A stretch of DNA of 64,000 nucleotides. Origin: an uncultured Bacteroidota bacterium. GTDB taxonomy: Bacteria; Bacteroidota; Bacteroidia; Bacteroidales; F082. Positions 63,587 to 64,000 of the stretch are shown one piece after another. The notes under the pieces are model-generated. The model worked only from the letters and a program-made list of their open reading frames with translations, had not been told where the DNA came from and did not search any database. Numbering within the stretch: the stretch's first letter is position 1; each line of letters begins with the position of its first letter. The position numbers were made by a program, and so were the translations under genes. The DNA lies in assembly GCA_913009685.1 (NCBI GenBank), contig CAJVXP010000007.1, positions 1 to 64,000 of the forward strand. The letters are read 5' to 3'.

Positions 63587-64000
63587 ATGAAAATGAAAAT
63601 AGCTGTCTTGGCCGGCGATGGAATCGGCCCGGAAATCATTGAGCAGGGCATAAAAGTCTGCCGTGCCATTGGAGAAAAATTTAACCATGAAATTAGTTTC
63701 ACGGAAGCGCTGGTAGGGGCCACTGCCATTGATGCTGTCGGAAATCCTTTCCCTGACGAGACTTTTGAATTGTGTAAAGATTCGGATGCCGTGCTGTTTG
63801 GTGCCATTGGCGACCCGAAATATGATAATGATCCAAAAGCCAAAGTCAGGCCTGAGCAGGGTTTGCTGGCCATGCGCAAAAAGCTGGGATTGTATGCCAA
63901 TGTGCGGCCTGTAACTACCTTCAGCTCGCTTTTAGATAAATCGCCTCTGCGCCGCGACTTGGTGGAAGGTGTTGACTTTGTAGTTCTCCGCGAACTTACC
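63587..64000 (+). CDS. leuB: 3-isopropylmalate dehydrogenase (3' end outside window)
   Basis: 138 codons are visible to the window edge. [19 protein letters not shown] is the NAD-binding start of the isocitrate/isopropylmalate dehydrogenase family; [13 protein letters not shown] and [14 protein letters not shown] are LeuB signatures. It oxidises and decarboxylates 3-isopropylmalate (and possibly 3-methylmalate). ATG at 63587 or the in-frame ATG at 63593 are equally possible. The gene follows the citramalate-synthase-like gene by 36 bp. Confidence 0.93.
   Translation, partial: MKMKIAVLAGDGIGPEIIEQGIKVCRAIGEKFNHEISFTEALVGATAIDAVGNPFPDETFELCKDSDAVLFGAIGDPKYDNDPKAKVRPEQGLLAMRKKLGLYANVRPVTTFSSLLDKSPLRRDLVEGVDFVVLRELT

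Overview
The window is a piece of a Bacteroidota chromosome, most likely from the Bacteroidales or a close relative. Evidence for this: promoters of the Bacteroidota type (a TAnnTTTG box at -7) lie in front of many genes; Shine-Dalgarno sites are rare; and the gene families are typical of the phylum (fused DAHP synthase-chorismate mutase, nadK-DUF6089-uppS-bamA-skp-skp cluster, KorAB, short ProRS, 1229-residue PurL, SufBCDSE plus SufT, OmpP1/FadL porins). I see no rRNA, tRNA or CRISPR array and no full transposase. The window is mostly core metabolism, but it carries regulatory RNA and several families of small palindromic mobile elements.

Layout. 1-10.9 kb: comB (partial), gltX, folB, trxB, a cold-shock gene, purL, an OmpP1-type porin and a TPR protein. 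10.9-15.6 kb: a structured repeat element, then the minus-strand Phe/Tyr operon pheA-aminotransferase-tyrA-DAHP synthase/chorismate mutase. That operon is preceded by a leader peptide (residues 8-17 are FFYSFYYFYF) and a terminator, a complete attenuator. 15.6-25.2 kb: lipoprotein, dsbD, tilS, pyk, a metal-receptor-like protein and an M1 aminopeptidase. 25.2-33.1 kb: a second MITE-like element, korB-korA, another copy of the first repeat family, a 56-residue ferredoxin missed by length-filtered gene calling, a serine hydrolase, nadB and a gamma-carbonic anhydrase that ends in an 18-copy heptanucleotide repeat.

33.1-45.8 kb: the envelope operon nadK-DUF6089-uppS-bamA-skp-skp (minus strand), a TPR protein, a second FadL-like porin, an odd Gly/Tyr/Trp- then Arg/Ser-rich lipoprotein, and proS. 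45.8-52.4 kb: mazG, a PAP2 phosphatase, two SDR-type genes, a large palindromic element, and an orphan NtrC-type regulator with an Hpt protein. 52.4-58.1 kb: the SUF Fe-S operon sufBCDSE-sufT. 58.1 kb to the end: leuA-leuC-leuD-(citramalate-synthase-like)-leuB. This operon is preceded by a second apparent attenuator, with a leader peptide rich in Ile/Leu codons and a terminator that can be replaced by an alternative pairing.

Main discoveries: (1) a textbook Phe/Tyr leader-peptide attenuator in a bacteroidote; (2) a second, Ile/Leu attenuator in front of leu genes; (3) a family of structured TIR elements (AAGGGGACTTCTAATAATT ends) at four places in the window, one of which supplies a host gene's stop codon; (4) two further palindromic elements and two simple-sequence repeats at gene borders; (5) -7 promoter boxes lying only 4-5 nt from start codons, which suggests leaderless mRNAs.
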